Below are positions 6,996-15,105 of a stretch of DNA of 31,719 nt, in pieces. This stretch comes from a virus: positions 1-31,719 of the IMG/VR virus record IMGVR_UViG_3300037042_002382. The stretch is one strand, 5' to 3'. Within the stretch, counting starts at the first letter, position 1. The number at the start of each line of letters is the position of its first letter. The translations under genes were made by a program, and so were the position numbers. The notes beneath the pieces are model-generated. The model ran no database searches. It was not told the origin of the DNA and was given only the letters and a program-made list of their open reading frames with translations.

Positions 6996-8883
6996 TGGAC
7001 ACCTCCAGGGTGCTGACGAAGTTGTGTGCTTCGGTTGTCGCCACGAAATCGCGGGACTCGAGGGTTGTGGTGATCGTCGACGGAGACAGAACCGTCGTCA
7101 AGTCGCTGGCCGCCAGCCGTGTGGTGTAGTCGCTTGATGGCAGGAGCCGGGTGTAATTCCAGAACAGGGTTCGCCACGCCGAGATGAGGGTTGCTGCGAT
7201 TTGCTTTGTGGACTTCCAGGCGCTGATCAGGGAGGTGGCTACGATGGTCCGGCTCGCATACGTCGAGACGACCTGGGCTGCCACCTGGGCTTTGGTCCGG
7301 TACGCCGAGATAAGCTGCGCGGAAACGGCCACACCGAGAGAAATCGACTTGTATGTTGACACCAGCGTCGCGTAGACAAGGTTCCGCGCCTTGTATGCGG
7401 AGGCCAGCGTTGCGGAGGCAATCTGGCGGGCCCTGTACGCAGACGCCAGTGTCGCTGCCGTGATGGTCCTGGTCACGTAGGTCGAGACGACTTGAGCTGA
7501 GATGGTCGCCTTGCTCTTGTATGCGCTGACGAGGGTTGCGATGACCTGTCCCGGCGCCGCAAGAACTTTATATGCTGAGACAAGGGTAGCGGCGATCTGG
7601 TTCACGGTCTTGTAGGTGGACTGTATTGTTGCGCTTGTGATGATCCTGCTCTTGAAGGCGGATATGAGTTGCGCTGCTGCAATTGCCCGCGTCTTGTAAG
7701 CCGAGGCGACCTGCGCCGCGATGCTCACGGCACTCTTGTAACTACTGATGAGGGTTGTTGCCACCTGGTTCATGGTTTTGTAAGCAGAGACGAGTGTGGC
7801 ACTTGCGAGGTTCCTGGCCTTGTAAACGCTTTCCAGGGTCGCTGCGATGATCGTGCGGGAAATATAGGTCGAGGTCAGTGTGGCCGAGGCGATTACGCGA
7901 CTCTTGTAGGCCGAGGCGACCTGTGCGGCGATCTCCACTCTGCTCTTGTACGCGCTGATGAGTTGCGCGGTCGTCGTCACCCTGCTCTTGAACGCGCTCA
8001 CGACCTGAGCAGAGACTTCCGTCATGATGACCAGAACCTTGTACGCTGAGACAAGGGTAGCGAAGATAATGCTCCTCACCTTGTAGGCACTTGCGAGTGT
8101 GGCGTCTGCCAACTGGCGAGCCTTGTATGCGGAGATTGCTTGTGCGGACGCTATCGCCCTGCTCTTGTAGGCACTCAGGACTTGTGCCGATGCGATGACT
8201 CTGGACTTGTAGGCACTGATTGCCTGTGCCGATATGACGGCTTTGGACTTGTAGGCAGAGATGACTTGAGCAACGGCAATCCGCTGCTCCTTGAACAAGG
8301 CGACGACCATGCCCCAGTCGTCAGCCGCTATGGTGAATCCTGCCGTGACCGTTCCAGAAGAGGCAATCAGTCCGTACTGGGCAGCGGCGATATACGCGCC
8401 CCAGTCCTTCGTGTCGAGTGATGTGTGTGTCCTTGCCGATGGAACGGAGAGACGTCCATCTCCAAGAATCTCCACCATGACGTCTCCTGCGATGGAGGCA
8501 CTTGGAGTGAGAGACGGGTCGGCGGTTGTGGCAGCGTTTCCTGTCGCAACATCAAGGACGGAACGATAGCCTGACTGGGCCTTGTAGGTTGAGATGACCC
8601 CCCATACGGAGACTGCTCCGCTGTTCGGAATGGACAGCGTGTGGGACGCTCCTGTCGGAGGCATGAGGAGATACCAGAGTTCGGCAAAACACTCTGTCAC
8701 GCCACGAGTGCTGTCCGCTTGAGTAAGGTCGATGCCGTCATAGGTCGGCGTTCCTGTTCGTGTTGACGCATGGGCAATCGTGAGAACGAGTACCGTTGTT
8801 CCTGCACCGCAGGTATAGGCTTGGGTGACAGGGTTGGCGGTACTCGCCGATATGGTTGCCGAAGTATCGAGCGTATGAGCCAT
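6988..8883 (-). CDS. Long repeat protein, putative virion fibre or decoration protein
   Basis: This 631-residue protein has three parts. Residues 1-204 are a Ser/Thr/Gly/Ala-rich beta domain, probably lectin- or Ig-like. Residues 205-577 are 26 tandem copies of a 14-residue unit (consensus like AQLISAYKSRVIAS; three copies have 17 residues). Residues 576-629 are six copies of a 9-residue unit (pattern x-hydrophobic-x-T-x-L-x-x-S). There is no signal peptide, cysteine pair or enzyme motif. The gene sits between portal and minor head protein, where accessory virion genes are sometimes inserted. A fibrous surface protein is the best guess. The start ATG at 8883 lies just after the preceding stop and has only a weak ribosome site. 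Confidence 0.7.
   Translation of the reverse strand: MAHTLDTSATISASTANPVTQAYTCGAGTTVLVLTIAHASTRTGTPTYDGIDLTQADSTRGVTECFAELWYLLMPPTGASHTLSIPNSGAVSVWGVISTYKAQSGYRSVLDVATGNAATTADPSLTPSASIAGDVMVEILGDGRLSVPSARTHTSLDTKDWGAYIAAAQYGLIASSGTVTAGFTIAADDWGMVVALFKEQRIAVAQVISAYKSKAVISAQAISAYKSRVIASAQVLSAYKSRAIASAQAISAYKARQLADATLASAYKVRSIIFATLVSAYKVLVIMTEVSAQVVSAFKSRVTTTAQLISAYKSRVEIAAQVASAYKSRVIASATLTSTYISRTIIAATLESVYKARNLASATLVSAYKTMNQVATTLISSYKSAVSIAAQVASAYKTRAIAAAQLISAFKSRIITSATIQSTYKTVNQIAATLVSAYKVLAAPGQVIATLVSAYKSKATISAQVVSTYVTRTITAATLASAYRARQIASATLASAYKARNLVYATLVSTYKSISLGVAVSAQLISAYRTKAQVAAQVVSTYASRTIVATSLISAWKSTKQIAATLISAWRTLFWNYTRLLPSSDYTTRLAASDLTTVLSPSTITTTLESRDFVATTEAHNFVSTLEVSNG
6997..7158 (-). 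repeat. Six 27-bp (9-residue) tandem repeats
   Basis: The C-terminus of the repeat protein is made of six 9-residue units: NYTRLLPSS, DYTTRLAAS, DLTTVLSPS, TITTTLESR, DFVATTEAH and NFVSTLEVS. Each has a hydrophobic residue at position 2, Thr near 4 and usually Leu near 5-6. The units are degenerate at DNA level, so the array is old and kept by selection on the protein. Confidence 0.65.
7153..8271 (-). repeat. 26 tandem 42-bp (14-residue) repeats
   Basis: The array encodes 26 copies of a 14-residue unit with the near-invariant core S-A-Y-K, in which Tyr is at times Phe or Trp and Ala at times Thr. Copies 6, 17 and 22 are 17 residues long, extended at their ends (TEV, APGQ and similar). Units begin either A-Q or A-T-L and the two types are mixed along the array, which suggests repeated duplication and shuffling of blocks. 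Confidence 0.85.
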
Positions 8884-8889
8884 GCTACT

Positions 8890-9417
8890 CTACGCTGCCG
8901 TGTCTCCCTGCACCTTCAGCGTCCAGTTGTCATCATCGTTCGCTGGCATGGCGGCGGTGATGGTACGCCGAATCCAGATGGCGTACTTCTCCGAGAACGC
9001 CATGTCTCCCAACGCAAGTCCTGTTGCGTAGGAAACACAGGCTTCGGAGAACGTGACGGCAGGAGAAGGAGCGGTGGACTCATCGGCGATGTCATCTGCC
9101 GTGCCGTTCTTCCCTGCCAAGTCCAGACCGATGGCGATGGTGGAACTTCCTGAGCCTGTATTCTGCTCAATCCAGACCTTCGCCGTTGTGAGGGTGAGCG
9201 AGCCGTGGTTGTTGTGGACGTAGATGCAACGATACTCAATGTCCCCTGCTGCTGCCTCTGCTCCGCTCACATCGTCAAAGATGGAGTTGAACGTCTTAGT
9301 CTTCGTGATGATGCCGCCGCCCACGGTACTCATAGCGAGTCCGAGCGATGCAGCAGGGCTGGTGTTTGCTGCTCCACCTGAGAGTTTCCACAAGATGTCA
9401 GTTTCTGCGATAGCCAT
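8890..9417 (-). CDS. Virion structural protein, unknown family
   Basis: This 175-residue beta-rich protein begins MAIAETDILWKLSGG and is rich in Thr, Ser, Gly and Ala, with a C-terminal part (YAIWIRRTITAAMPAND) that looks like the last strands of a jelly-roll or sandwich fold. It has two isolated cysteines and no enzyme motif. It follows the portal gene and precedes the long repeat protein; CCTCC on the plus strand marks its ribosome site before ATG 9417. I infer a surface decoration or adaptor for the repeat protein. The family is not recognised with certainty. Confidence 0.55.
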   Translation of the reverse strand: MAIAETDILWKLSGGAANTSPAASLGLAMSTVGGGIITKTKTFNSIFDDVSGAEAAAGDIEYRCIYVHNNHGSLTLTTAKVWIEQNTGSGSSTIAIGLDLAGKNGTADDIADESTAPSPAVTFSEACVSYATGLALGDMAFSEKYAIWIRRTITAAMPANDDDNWTLKVQGDTAA

Positions 9418-9434
9418 GATAGACCTCCTGGTTA

Positions 9435-10865
9435 TTAGGGAAGATGCGCTGCGTCCGGCTGTAAAGGCGCCGGCTTTGTGTTGCCAAAGAGCTGTTCGGT
9501 TTGTGCGTCTTTCTCTTTCTCAATGTCGTCGACGAGTGCCTGGGCTGCTTCCTCTGTCATGCCACGTCGCATGTGGTACTCCTTTGCGGTCACGAGGCCC
9601 AGTTTGTATTCCTCTTGATCCTGGAGCGTCGTGTCCTGGGCATACGGCTGTTCCCAGCCAATCGCGATGTCCGCGTTGGGCTGTCCGCAGGCGAGCATGG
9701 CCAGACTGAACATGCGGCGGTAGCTGCTGCCGAGGAGGGTCTGTGCTTCTTTCACTTTATCAGAGAGAGCGCCCTCGAGCTGTTGCAAGGCGATGCCGCT
9801 CAGAGCCGTCTGGACACCAGCCTCCAAATACTGCAGGGGGGTCCGCGTGACGATCGCCAGGTGCTTGATGCGTGCCTGGAGCAATGCGAGGAGGCCGGTC
9901 ATGTCGTCGCCGGGGATCGCGAACTCTTTCACGGCGGGATCGCCCCACATGTGGGCAGCGAAGGCGCTGCGGTCCAGGCCGGCGGGATTCTTCTTCAGGA
10001 AGGCTTCCGAGTTCACGCCACTGACGACGAGTTGCCGTCCCGAGGCGTAGTAGGCTTTAATCATCGCATCTTTGACGAGGGCGTTGATATCTGCGATGAT
10101 CGGCAGGCCGGCTTCGAGCTGTGAGATGCCGAAGGGCCGGTTCCTGGCATCGCGTTCAGCCTTGAAATGCACGACAGGAATAGTGTGGAGCGGGTTTGGC
10201 ACGAGCGGAGGAAGGCCGTCCTCAACGTAGTCCCGCCACTCGCTGTTTGTTCCCTCATCAGAGTATTCCCGATAGATGAACTCAGCGGTGATCGTGTCCT
10301 TACGCACCCGAGTCTTGCCGTCTGCCAGCGTTTCATTCCACATGCGTTTGCACTCGACTGCCTTCAGGAGGTCCCTCTCATCATACGTGAGGTCGATGTC
10401 CTCTGTCTGCAGGAGACGGATCACGGAGTGCTTTGTCGGCTGGCCGTCGGGTCCGTATTCCGGCCAGACGAGGACATAGGCATCACCGTTGACGGCTGCT
10501 TCCTTATGGATAGCGGTGCTTTCCTCATCAACGATGTTGCGGGCGTACTCCTCATCGAGCAGCGCCTGGGTTGCTTCGTCGGTTGAGGTCACCGACTTCA
10601 GGTCGAGCTTCGCGCACATGGCGTCGACGACGGGTTTGGCAAGGTTCGTCTTGATGCCGAGGTCCTTGAGCTCGAAGGCAATCTTTTCCGGCAGGGTGAT
10701 GTCGTACTCACCGGCGTAGGCCGCTTGATACGTATGCAATCGTTCCCGAGCCGCTTTCTGTCCCACCTTGACATACGATTGATAACTACTGTCGACTTCC
10801 CGTGCAATGATGCCTTGCGGGCTGTAGCCGACGTTGTTGGACGAGTAAGGACTAAACATTGCCAC
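9435..10865 (-). CDS. Portal protein, SPP1 gp6-like
   Basis: This 476-residue protein forms the dodecameric channel at one head vertex through which DNA enters and leaves. Length, the N-terminal run (ERLHTYQAAYAGEYDITLPE), the VKDAMIKAYYASGRQ core and the long helical region near 330-400 containing LQQLEGALSDKVKEAQ fit the Gram-positive-type SPP1 gp6 portal family. The gene overlaps the end of the large terminase gene by 14 bases. Order (small terminase, large terminase, portal) supports the call. The end is Pro/Gln-rich and probably disordered. Confidence 0.88.
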   Translation of the reverse strand: MAMFSPYSSNNVGYSPQGIIAREVDSSYQSYVKVGQKAARERLHTYQAAYAGEYDITLPEKIAFELKDLGIKTNLAKPVVDAMCAKLDLKSVTSTDEATQALLDEEYARNIVDEESTAIHKEAAVNGDAYVLVWPEYGPDGQPTKHSVIRLLQTEDIDLTYDERDLLKAVECKRMWNETLADGKTRVRKDTITAEFIYREYSDEGTNSEWRDYVEDGLPPLVPNPLHTIPVVHFKAERDARNRPFGISQLEAGLPIIADINALVKDAMIKAYYASGRQLVVSGVNSEAFLKKNPAGLDRSAFAAHMWGDPAVKEFAIPGDDMTGLLALLQARIKHLAIVTRTPLQYLEAGVQTALSGIALQQLEGALSDKVKEAQTLLGSSYRRMFSLAMLACGQPNADIAIGWEQPYAQDTTLQDQEEYKLGLVTAKEYHMRRGMTEEAAQALVDDIEKEKDAQTEQLFGNTKPAPLQPDAAHLP

Positions 10866-12066
10866 CTCCCATGCCGAATGCTTTCCTCACGAATGTGTAG
10901 ACCCAATACCGGATTCCGTCGAGTGTGTGGTCCATCCACTTGACCGGGTCCTCCAGGACGATCCCGTTGCGGTCCTGCCGGTGCTTGTAGGCTTGGACCT
11001 CACGGATGACGTTGACGCATCGAGAGTGGATGTGGAGGCGGAAGCCCTGGACGTAAGTGATGCCGTCGTAAACCGCTTTTTCGGCGCCGTAGACCTCGAA
11101 GCCTGCCTGCTCAAACTCCTCCAAGCGAGCTGGTTCTGCGCTGTCACCGACCGTCGGCAGGTCCTCCCAGCCGATCATGTCCTGATGTTCGCGTACCTGA
11201 GCCATGAGCTCTGCGTTTGTCAGGTGCGTCTGGTAGACTTCGTCGACGATGTAGAGGTCTTTCTCTTTCACGCCGATAAAGACGGCCGCACTCGGGTTTT
11301 CCCAGCCGAAGTCGAGCCCGAGGCCGGTCATGTCATACCAGTCTTGCGGGTGTTCGAACTCCTCGACCGCATAGTTCTTGTAGATGATGTTTTCCAGGGC
11401 GCCCCACTCACCGAGGCAGTAGACGCGATACGTGTTCGGGTCCTGCTCTGCCAGGGCCTCCAGGGTTGCCGCGTACTCGGGGTCGAGGAAAATGTTGTCA
11501 TGGTAGGTCTTGTGGACGCCCATCATGGTATGGTCGATCTCGACCCACTTGTGCAGCCAGTGCCCGGCGTCGACAGGGTTGAAGGTGGCGATGAGTTGCC
11601 GGTAGGAACCGCCGGTCATGGGACGCCCTCGCAGGCGGAGGACGATCTGCTGCATCTCATCTTCACTGAGCTCGGTTGCTTCCTCAATCCAGATGGCGCT
11701 GATGTCCGTGAGCGACTTGATGCGCTCTGCTGCACCGCCGGCGGTGTTCACGACCGAGAGGAAGATGATCTCGCTGTCGCGGATGTGCATGGTCATGTCA
11801 GCCTGGTTGAAGGTGTAGGGCACATGCCATTCGGCAAGTGTCTCGAGGACCATGCGAAGAGCTGTGAGTTTGAGCGATGGCATGGTTTTCCGGATCACCA
11901 GGATGCGCTCGTTGTGGTACAAGAGGCAGCGCAGCACGTGCTTTTGTGCGGTTGCTTTGCTCTTGCCGGCTGCCGCGCCACCATAACAGGCAACAAGGCG
12001 GGCTCTGTTTTTGAACAGGTCCGCCACGAAGCTCGGGTTGATGGTGCTGGCAATCCGGATGTCCAT
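10852..12066 (-). CDS. terL: Terminase large subunit, PBSX type
   Basis: This 404-residue packaging motor has an N-terminal ATPase and a C-terminal nuclease. Walker A is CYGGAAAGKS (27-36) and Walker B with catalytic Glu is ISAIWIEEATE (122-132). Motif III-like TFNPVDAGHW lies near 161-170. The RNase H-like nuclease shows D252 in GLDFGW and D308 in VGDSAEP as likely metal ligands. The start ATG at 12066 shares one base with the stop of the small-subunit gene. This enzyme cuts concatemeric DNA and pumps it into the prohead through the portal. The call is secure; the PBSX-like subgroup is by resemblance. Confidence 0.93.
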   Translation of the reverse strand: MDIRIASTINPSFVADLFKNRARLVACYGGAAAGKSKATAQKHVLRCLLYHNERILVIRKTMPSLKLTALRMVLETLAEWHVPYTFNQADMTMHIRDSEIIFLSVVNTAGGAAERIKSLTDISAIWIEEATELSEDEMQQIVLRLRGRPMTGGSYRQLIATFNPVDAGHWLHKWVEIDHTMMGVHKTYHDNIFLDPEYAATLEALAEQDPNTYRVYCLGEWGALENIIYKNYAVEEFEHPQDWYDMTGLGLDFGWENPSAAVFIGVKEKDLYIVDEVYQTHLTNAELMAQVREHQDMIGWEDLPTVGDSAEPARLEEFEQAGFEVYGAEKAVYDGITYVQGFRLHIHSRCVNVIREVQAYKHRQDRNGIVLEDPVKWMDHTLDGIRYWVYTFVRKAFGMGGGNV

Positions 12067-12506
12067 CAGTCGTCGCCCTTACTCGGGACAATGGCTGCGT
12101 CGATGATGATGTTGATCGGTCCAGGATTGCCTTCGTTGTCGGGTCCTCTCCCGGGGACAGCGATGGCGTAGGGCCGGCCGAAGCTATCAGGGCACATACG
12201 TTCGAGCCACCAGGCTGCTGCTTGCCAGGACCCGCCGTCGGCAGCTTTCTGGATGACCTTGATGCGGGTCAGGCGAGCGATAGAGCGCGCCTTTTCCAAC
12301 TGGGCAAGGAATGCCAGATAATGCACGTCGTTTTTGGTCACCTTCGATGCTTTCTTGTTGCGAGCTAGGTTGGCACCCATTTTCCAATAGGTGATCGTCT
12401 GCTGGTCAACGCCAATCAGCTCTGCTGCGTAGCGTTCCGGCATGCCCTGGCTGACGGCACCACAGAACTGACTGCTCATCTCCTCAGTCAGCATCGTTTT
12501 CCTCAT
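12066..12506 (-). CDS. terS: Terminase small subunit
   Basis: This 146-residue protein would recognise phage DNA and present it to the large terminase. I use ATG 12506, which overlaps the stop of the methyltransferase gene as ATGA; the longer frame would intrude into that gene. An N-terminal helix-turn-helix is seen at about residues 20-45 (GMPERYAAELIGVDQQTITYW, cited here as residues 20-40), followed by a helical oligomerisation region and a disordered Gly/Pro tail. The helix-turn-helix of the kind 'aelaGVsqqTiyyW' together with the immediate terL neighbour makes this a strong call. Confidence 0.85.
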   Translation of the reverse strand: MRKTMLTEEMSSQFCGAVSQGMPERYAAELIGVDQQTITYWKMGANLARNKKASKVTKNDVHYLAFLAQLEKARSIARLTRIKVIQKAADGGSWQAAAWWLERMCPDSFGRPYAIAVPGRGPDNEGNPGPINIIIDAAIVPSKGDD

Positions 12507-13909
12507 GGGACGACCTCGCTGTGTTTCCGAGGTTTGTTGGGCAGGCGTCTCCTCTCCTCTGCTGGAACAGCCAGTCGGGTGGAGTTGTCGCTTGCCAGTT
12601 GCGCTTTCCCGCCGGTCAACTTTTCCCAGCGCTTGACGATCGCGTCGCAATAGCGCGGGTCGAGTTCAATGCCACGGCAGGAGCGGCCGGTCCTCTCACA
12701 TGCTATCAACGTCGAGCCGGAGCCGAGGAAGCCGTCGTACACAATGTCACCGACCCTGGTGCTGTTGTGGAGGAGGCGTGCAGGGAGGGCGACGGGCTTT
12801 TGTGTGGGATGGATGTACTCTTTTGCAGGATCGCGCTTGATTTCGATCATGCTTGTGGCCGCGTCGCGGTACAGATTGGTCAAAATGGTCAATAACTCGA
12901 CCTTTTTGAGACTGGCGAGGTCCTGTTCCTGGTATTCGAGGACCGTTTTCTGGCACCGGTCGCCATACCACTCACAGTTCGCGCTGGTCCGCACGGCGTA
13001 GATGAGGGCTTCGTGGCTCCAGTGATAATCGCTGCGTCCGAGCACCATTTGCTTGTGCCAGATGAGCTCCTGCTTCATCTTGAAGCCGGCAGCGTTCAGG
13101 GCGTCCTCAAACGGGGCCCTGCTGGTAGTGGCGTAGCAGATGTAGAGCGCGGGGTTGGGGACGGTCACGGGTCCCAGGGCTGTAAAGGCCCGTGTCAGGA
13201 AATCGCGCAGGACGTCGCCTCGGAGGTCATCGTTGGCAATGATGTCGAAGTCGGTGCTCTTGTAGCTCACGCCATACGGAGGGTCAGTGAACACGCACCG
13301 AGCCTGGTCCTCACCCATGAAGGCCGCGACGGTTTCTGCGTCAGTCGAGTCACCGCACAGCAGTTTATGGCGGCCGAGGAGATAGACGTCACCTTCCTGG
13401 GTGATGGGCTTGACGATCGCAGCAGCGACCTTGCCGGTGTCAAAATCATCTTCTTCATCTTCAGTCGCCAGCAGCTTGTCGAGGGCGTCCGCGTCGAAGC
13501 CGGTCAGGTCCATGTCGATGTTGCCGCTGTCCTGCAGTTCTTTCAGGAGGCCGAGCATCATCGGTTCATCGAACACGGCCAGTTCTGCCAGCCGGTTGTC
13601 CGCGATAAGGTCCGCATACTCGCTTTCCTCACTGTCGTAGTCCTGATAGTCGACAGGAACTTCCGGCGTGCCGAGGCGAAGGGCTGCTGCATAGCGACCG
13701 TGGCCGCGCACGATGAGGCCGCTCCTCTTGCTGACGGTGATCGGAGAGCGCCAGCCCTGGGCAGTGATGACTTTCGCGAGAAGGGTGATCTGACTGTCGG
13801 GATGTTGGTTGGGGTTCCTGGGGTTCGGCTGCAGCGTGTCGGTTGGGACGAGCTTGTCGAAGGCGCAGTAGACGGGAATAGTGCCGGCGGTGACGCGCGG
13901 TTCGATCAT
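12503..13909 (-). CDS. ParB-like nuclease domain fused to DNA adenine methyltransferase
   Basis: This 468-residue protein starts at ATG 13909, which overlaps the preceding HNH gene as ATGA. Residues 15-110 are a ParB/Srx-like domain with the box VRGHGRYAAALRLG around 67-80. After an acidic linker (EDEEDDFD) comes an amino-methyltransferase with motif IV DPPY at 209-212 and the AdoMet-binding motif FLGSGST at 394-400, in the order IV-I, which is the beta class. DPPY favours N6-adenine over N4-cytosine. Such fusions are common beside phage terminase genes and probably modify phage DNA to resist host restriction or to mark it for packaging. The target site cannot be read from sequence. Confidence 0.88.
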   Translation of the reverse strand: MIEPRVTAGTIPVYCAFDKLVPTDTLQPNPRNPNQHPDSQITLLAKVITAQGWRSPITVSKRSGLIVRGHGRYAAALRLGTPEVPVDYQDYDSEESEYADLIADNRLAELAVFDEPMMLGLLKELQDSGNIDMDLTGFDADALDKLLATEDEEDDFDTGKVAAAIVKPITQEGDVYLLGRHKLLCGDSTDAETVAAFMGEDQARCVFTDPPYGVSYKSTDFDIIANDDLRGDVLRDFLTRAFTALGPVTVPNPALYICYATTSRAPFEDALNAAGFKMKQELIWHKQMVLGRSDYHWSHEALIYAVRTSANCEWYGDRCQKTVLEYQEQDLASLKKVELLTILTNLYRDAATSMIEIKRDPAKEYIHPTQKPVALPARLLHNSTRVGDIVYDGFLGSGSTLIACERTGRSCRGIELDPRYCDAIVKRWEKLTGGKAQLASDNSTRLAVPAEERRRLPNKPRKHSEVVP

Positions 13910-14556
13910 GCGCGACTCCTGGGCGCCCGTTCCTGGACCCACTCGACAAAGGCTCGCGCGACTTGTTCCGGGGTGCCGTCCCCAACACCCATCATGGCTT
14001 GCAGCGACTGTCGGAATTCTTCATTGTCCGTACACAAGCGAATGATCCACTCCACGTTCTCTCCTTTCATGCGCCCCAGCCGAACGGTGTAGAGATAGGT
14101 GATCCACTCTGTTGGCGTGCGTGCCTGCTTTGCACTGTTGCAGCTCAGACAGGAAGGCACGATGTTGGCAAGAGTGTGTTTCCCGCCCTGGCTCTGTGAT
14201 AAGATGTGGTCAATGGTCAACTGGCTCGACTTGTGACCGCAGTACGCACAGCAGTGCCCAAAGCGGTCGAGGAGGCCGCGCCACTGAGCCTCTGTGAGCA
14301 TCTCCTCCGGAGCTGTGTGGCCATAATCCAGGGCTCGATAGTTCTGGACGCGCAAGGAATTGGTCATGATGGCCTGTTCCCGATGCGCTTCCCGATGCGC
14401 TGTTTCCTCCAGGACACGCTGAAGTTGTCGCGTCTCTGCATGGCTGATGCTTGCTGCTTTCGTTGCCCGTTGCCGCGCTGCGTTCCAGCGAGCCATCTGC
14501 TTTGCGATAGACGCCTTACGCATGGTCCGGTCGCGGCGCCGTTCTTCACTGGTCAT
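13906..14556 (-). CDS. HNH endonuclease
   Basis: This 216-residue protein has a basic helical N-terminus (residues 1-65) and an HNH nuclease core: C103-x2-C106, DH at 116-117, N131 and C136-x2-C139 followed by N140. The two CxxC pairs bind structural zinc and the His-Asn-His set binds the catalytic metal. HNH proteins next to terminase genes often cooperate with terminase in cutting DNA for packaging, which I consider more likely here than a homing endonuclease because the gene is integrated in the operon by overlaps. The start at 14556 has AAGG upstream; ATG 14523 is an alternative. Confidence 0.85.
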   Translation of the reverse strand: MTSEERRRDRTMRKASIAKQMARWNAARQRATKAASISHAETRQLQRVLEETAHREAHREQAIMTNSLRVQNYRALDYGHTAPEEMLTEAQWRGLLDRFGHCCAYCGHKSSQLTIDHILSQSQGGKHTLANIVPSCLSCNSAKQARTPTEWITYLYTVRLGRMKGENVEWIIRLCTDNEEFRQSLQAMMGVGDGTPEQVARAFVEWVQERAPRSRA

Positions 14557-14983
14557 GCTTGCCGCCTTCGCCTGAGCCGTTGTGGTATTCTGCGAGCACG
14601 GACTGGAGGACCGACCGTTTGCCGGCGAGCACCATTTTCATGACGTCAATGAGTTCGCCCTGGGACTTTGCCAGGGTGTCATCCATGTCGGCAATAAGTT
14701 CATCGACGGATGTGTCGAGGACCGTTGCCTGCTCGATGTCCTTTGCGGTCCAGGCGTGGTCATGTTTTGCTGCGCGGTGTCCAGCCCAGGTGATGGCGTA
14801 CTTCTTTTTGTAGGCGTTCTTGCTGCGGTCCGCGTCGATGCTGAGGCGCTGATGCTCACCGACAAGGCCGGTGAGGGCGTTGCAGATGGCGTCGAGCTGG
14901 CGCTCCAGTTCCGGCTTTTCGAGCGTGGCCGTTCCTGCTCGAATCAGGGCAGCGAGTTCCTGGGCACTCAGCGGTTCATTCAT
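14546..14983 (-). CDS. Hypothetical protein heading the late operon
   Basis: This 145-residue mostly helical protein (MNEPLSAQELAALIRAG at the start) is rich in Lys, Asp and Glu, with a basic segment KNAYKKKYAITWAGHRAAK near residues 55-73 and a C-terminal Gly/His tail. It has no cysteine motif or membrane segment. It overlaps the HNH gene by 11 bases and is the first gene after the putative late promoter. The start lacks a ribosome site because a T-rich stretch following a hairpin occupies that position, so expression may depend on readthrough and an unusual initiation. The family is unknown. Confidence 0.65.
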   Translation of the reverse strand: MNEPLSAQELAALIRAGTATLEKPELERQLDAICNALTGLVGEHQRLSIDADRSKNAYKKKYAITWAGHRAAKHDHAWTAKDIEQATVLDTSVDELIADMDDTLAKSQGELIDVMKMVLAGKRSVLQSVLAEYHNGSGEGGKHDQ

Positions 14984-14984
14984 G

Positions 14985-15038
14985 GCAGAAATGAAAGAAG
15001 CCGCTCGAGCGTATCCGGGTTGGATGCGCGGGAGCGGC
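14985..15038 (-). terminator. Terminator-like hairpin in leader of late operon
   Basis: On the minus strand GCCGCTC and GAGCGGC pair (15032-15038 with 15000-15006). An inner stem ATCC/GGAT with one flanking mismatch extends the structure, and a pyrimidine-rich TTCTTTCATTTCT follows directly. This looks like an intrinsic terminator placed between the promoter at 15076-15103 and the first late gene, ending two bases before its start codon. Confidence 0.55.
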
Positions 15039-15075
15039 GTTGGTTGATGCTGTCGGCATAAGTATCCACGGGAGC

Positions 15076-15103
15076 AGTATAATCTGTTCCCGCCCTGCTA
15101 CAA
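15076..15103 (-). promoter_or_regulatory. Putative sigma70-type late promoter
   Basis: On the minus strand, -35-like TTGTAG (15098-15103), a 16-base spacer and -10 TATACT (15076-15081) lie in the gap after the AP2 gene. The predicted transcript would start near 15069, giving a leader of about 85 bases that contains the terminator-like hairpin. The -35 box is weak, compatible with control by an activator or antiterminator. Confidence 0.55.
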
Positions 15104-15105
15104 TC

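Noticed and set aside
10927-12171. 414-codon open frame on the plus strand
   Set aside because: It is the antisense shadow of the large terminase gene, whose motifs are unambiguous.
13013-14092. 359-codon open frame on the plus strand
   Set aside because: It is antisense to the ParB-methyltransferase and HNH genes, without a start context or domain.
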